Of a stretch of 64,000 bases of DNA, positions 62,401 through 64,000 are shown piece by piece. Position 1 is the first letter of the stretch. Every line of letters starts with the position of its first letter. Under the pieces are notes generated by a model. That model ran no database searches. It saw nothing but the letters and a program-made list of their open reading frames with translations, and was not told the DNA's origin. A program made the translations under genes and the position numbers. The stretch is from positions 1,178,001 through 1,242,000 of the forward strand of contig JAGKQI010000104.1 of assembly GCA_018806915.1 (NCBI GenBank), written 5' to 3'. This DNA is from Phytophthora colocasiae. Its lineage: Eukaryota; Oomycota; Peronosporomycetes; Peronosporales; Peronosporaceae.

Positions 62401-64000
62401 AAGTTGTCATGAAACTCGGACAGAATGTCGTCGAGAACTTGGGAATCACTGAGGACGAGCTCGCGCAACGGCGCGGCCAGTTCGAGAGCTGCACTTCTTA
62501 CAATGCTTGGAAAGCGAATGTCATTCAAAGTTCTTGGGTGCTTCACGCGCTCGCGGACGTGCTCGGGCATGTTGAGGGTGATACCTATGTGATCTTTATA
62601 GCTATGTGCTCTTTAGATCACGACGCTTTTTGCGGATGCTAGTAACAGCTTGTCAATGCTGAAAACAGCAGTTCAGCAGTTAAATCTGCTGAAACTAGGT
62701 TTTCAGCGCTGAGGCAACAGATAATAATTAGCACCTATTTGCAAAGGGAAATAATTAATATCTGTTATTTGAGCGCTTAACAGGTGTTGTAGCGCCCTGG
62801 GCTACTGATTCGCTGTTACTCACCAAGAAAAACTGTTATTTTTCACCTTGTACTTTTCCGCTTACTTATTCGGCATGCGCACGTAATGCGAACTTATCAA
62901 TCAATAAACTTCAACCTACATTTATCGCAGCTATACTCTACAACCACACGTCCCCAAAGCTTGTCCGCTTGCGTAAGAGACCTAAACGGTGTAGACAAGA
63001 TCATGAGTACGACGCATTTAATCTCGCCGTCTTGTTAGTATTGCCAAAACCACTTTCCTTCGATTATAAAAATGATAGAGCCGTCTTTTAACTTGAATTC
63101 CCATTTTTTCTCCTTCAATCAAGCAACCGTAAGTTGCTACAGCAGCTTCCTCGATGTGAAAAGGAGTCGTATGACCTCCACCGAACTGAACAAGCCCCGT
63201 AAAAAGTTTGTCGTGAGCGCTGCCACAGCGTTTGTACGATTTCACCCATTTCGATGGAATAGGGGTATCCCAAACGAGAATGCGCTCCCTTTCGGGCTCG
63301 AGCTGAAGCGTCGAAAATGACACAAAAGCATCTTTTAGGTCGAAAAAGTTGTCATGAAACTCGGACAGAATGTCGTCGAGAACTTGGGAATCACTGAGGA
63401 CGAGCTCGCGCAACGGCGCGGCCAGTTCGAGAGCTGCACTTCTTACAATGCTTGGAAAGCGAATGTCATTCAAAGTTCTTGGGTGCTTCACGCGCTCGCG
63501 GACGTGCTCGGGCATGTTGAGGGTGATACCTATGTGATCTTTATAGCTATGTGCTCTTTAGATCACGACGCTTTTTGCGGATGCTAGTAACAGCTTGTCA
63601 ATGCTGAAAACAGCAGTTCAGCAGTTAAATCTGCTGAAACTAGGTTTTCAGCGCTGAGGCAACAGATAATAATTAGCACCTATTTGCAAAGGGGAAATAA
63701 TTAATATCTGTTATTTGAGCGCTTAACAGGTGTTGTAGCGCCCTGGGCTACTGATTCGCTGTTACTCACCAAGAAAAACTGTTATTTTTCACCTTGTACT
63801 TTTCCGCTTACTTATTCGGCATGCGCACGTAATGCGAACTTATCAATCAATAAACTTCAACCTACATTTATCGCAGCTATACTCTACAACCACACGTCCC
63901 CAAAGCTTGTCCGCTTGCGTAAGAGACCTAAACGGTGTAGACAAGATCATGAGTACGACGCATTTAATCTCGCCGTCTTGTTAGTATTGCCAAAACCACT

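Larger units (their letters stand above)
49503..64000. repeat. head-to-tail satellite array, ~946-bp unit, 15 complete units plus a partial
   Basis: Unit starts, taken at TATCTGTTATTTGAG: 49503, 50454, 51406, 52356, 53301, 54247, 55193, 56137, 57084, 58029, 58975, 59921, 60868, 61813, 62759 and 63705 (partial to 64000). Unit lengths are 944-952 bp. Differences are mostly homopolymer length changes (a T-run after AACTGTTA is longer in units 1-3) and a few substitutions. The array ends abruptly on the left next to unrelated sequence and continues beyond the right edge. Each unit contains one ~142-codon minus frame, a strong hairpin, and an AT-rich segment. Confidence 0.97.

Noticed and set aside
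49503..64000. CRISPR array or rDNA/5S repeat
   Set aside because: Units are ~946 bp without short repeat/unique spacer structure, and no rRNA or 5S motif was seen.
49503..64000. Tandem Helitron array
   Set aside because: Although there is a hairpin per unit, no consistent TC start and CTRR end with an A/T insertion site could be placed.

Overview
The window looks like nuclear DNA of an oomycete, most likely a Phytophthora-type genome. The grounds are dense, mostly intron-poor genes; very short introns (56-75 bp) with GT...AG ends where introns occur; initiator elements resembling the oomycete GCTCATT-type Inr; and a repeat load of LTR retroelements, Crypton-like tyrosine recombinase remnants and a long satellite. 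No species can be named from the sequence alone. No tRNA, rRNA or CRISPR array was recognised.

Layout. 1-18.1 kb is a conserved housekeeping block: acetylglutamate kinase (partial, left edge) diverging from a full-length glutamine-dependent carbamoyl-phosphate synthetase; a RuvC-like nuclease; a mucin-like TRP-type membrane protein; a small spliced tail-anchored protein; a Rossmann methyltransferase of the BMT5/FDXACB1 type; a small membrane protein; and three tandem paralogues of an unrecognised family, the first one broken.

18.1-41.3 kb is a retroelement-damaged zone. A triosephosphate isomerase gene on the minus strand is cut in its second exon by a 5.26-kb Copia element with identical LTRs (18748-24011). 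It is hit again 25 bp upstream of its start codon by an 8.1-kb tandem of a non-autonomous LTR element in the order LTR-body-LTR-body-LTR (24211-32310). Two neighbouring sterol-glucosyltransferase-like genes follow. One is split by a second Copia element (33967-38740) and also carries frameshifts; the other carries one frameshift.

41.8-49.5 kb holds a membrane protein with a Cys-rich tail, an 11-exon CEP78-like centrosomal gene that can only be seen by assembling exons, a degenerate Crypton and a pogo-like relic. 49.5-64.0 kb is entirely a head-to-tail satellite of about 946 bp, with 15 complete units and a partial one running off the right edge. Each unit carries a 142-codon reading frame resembling the start of a JmjC/cupin domain.

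Functional links. The acetylglutamate kinase and CPS pair belongs to arginine/carbamoyl-phosphate metabolism. The Copia element and the tandem element share an unusual primer-binding site, complementary to the anticodon arm of initiator tRNA-Met, and a similar polypurine tract, so the non-autonomous element was probably mobilised by Copia-type machinery.
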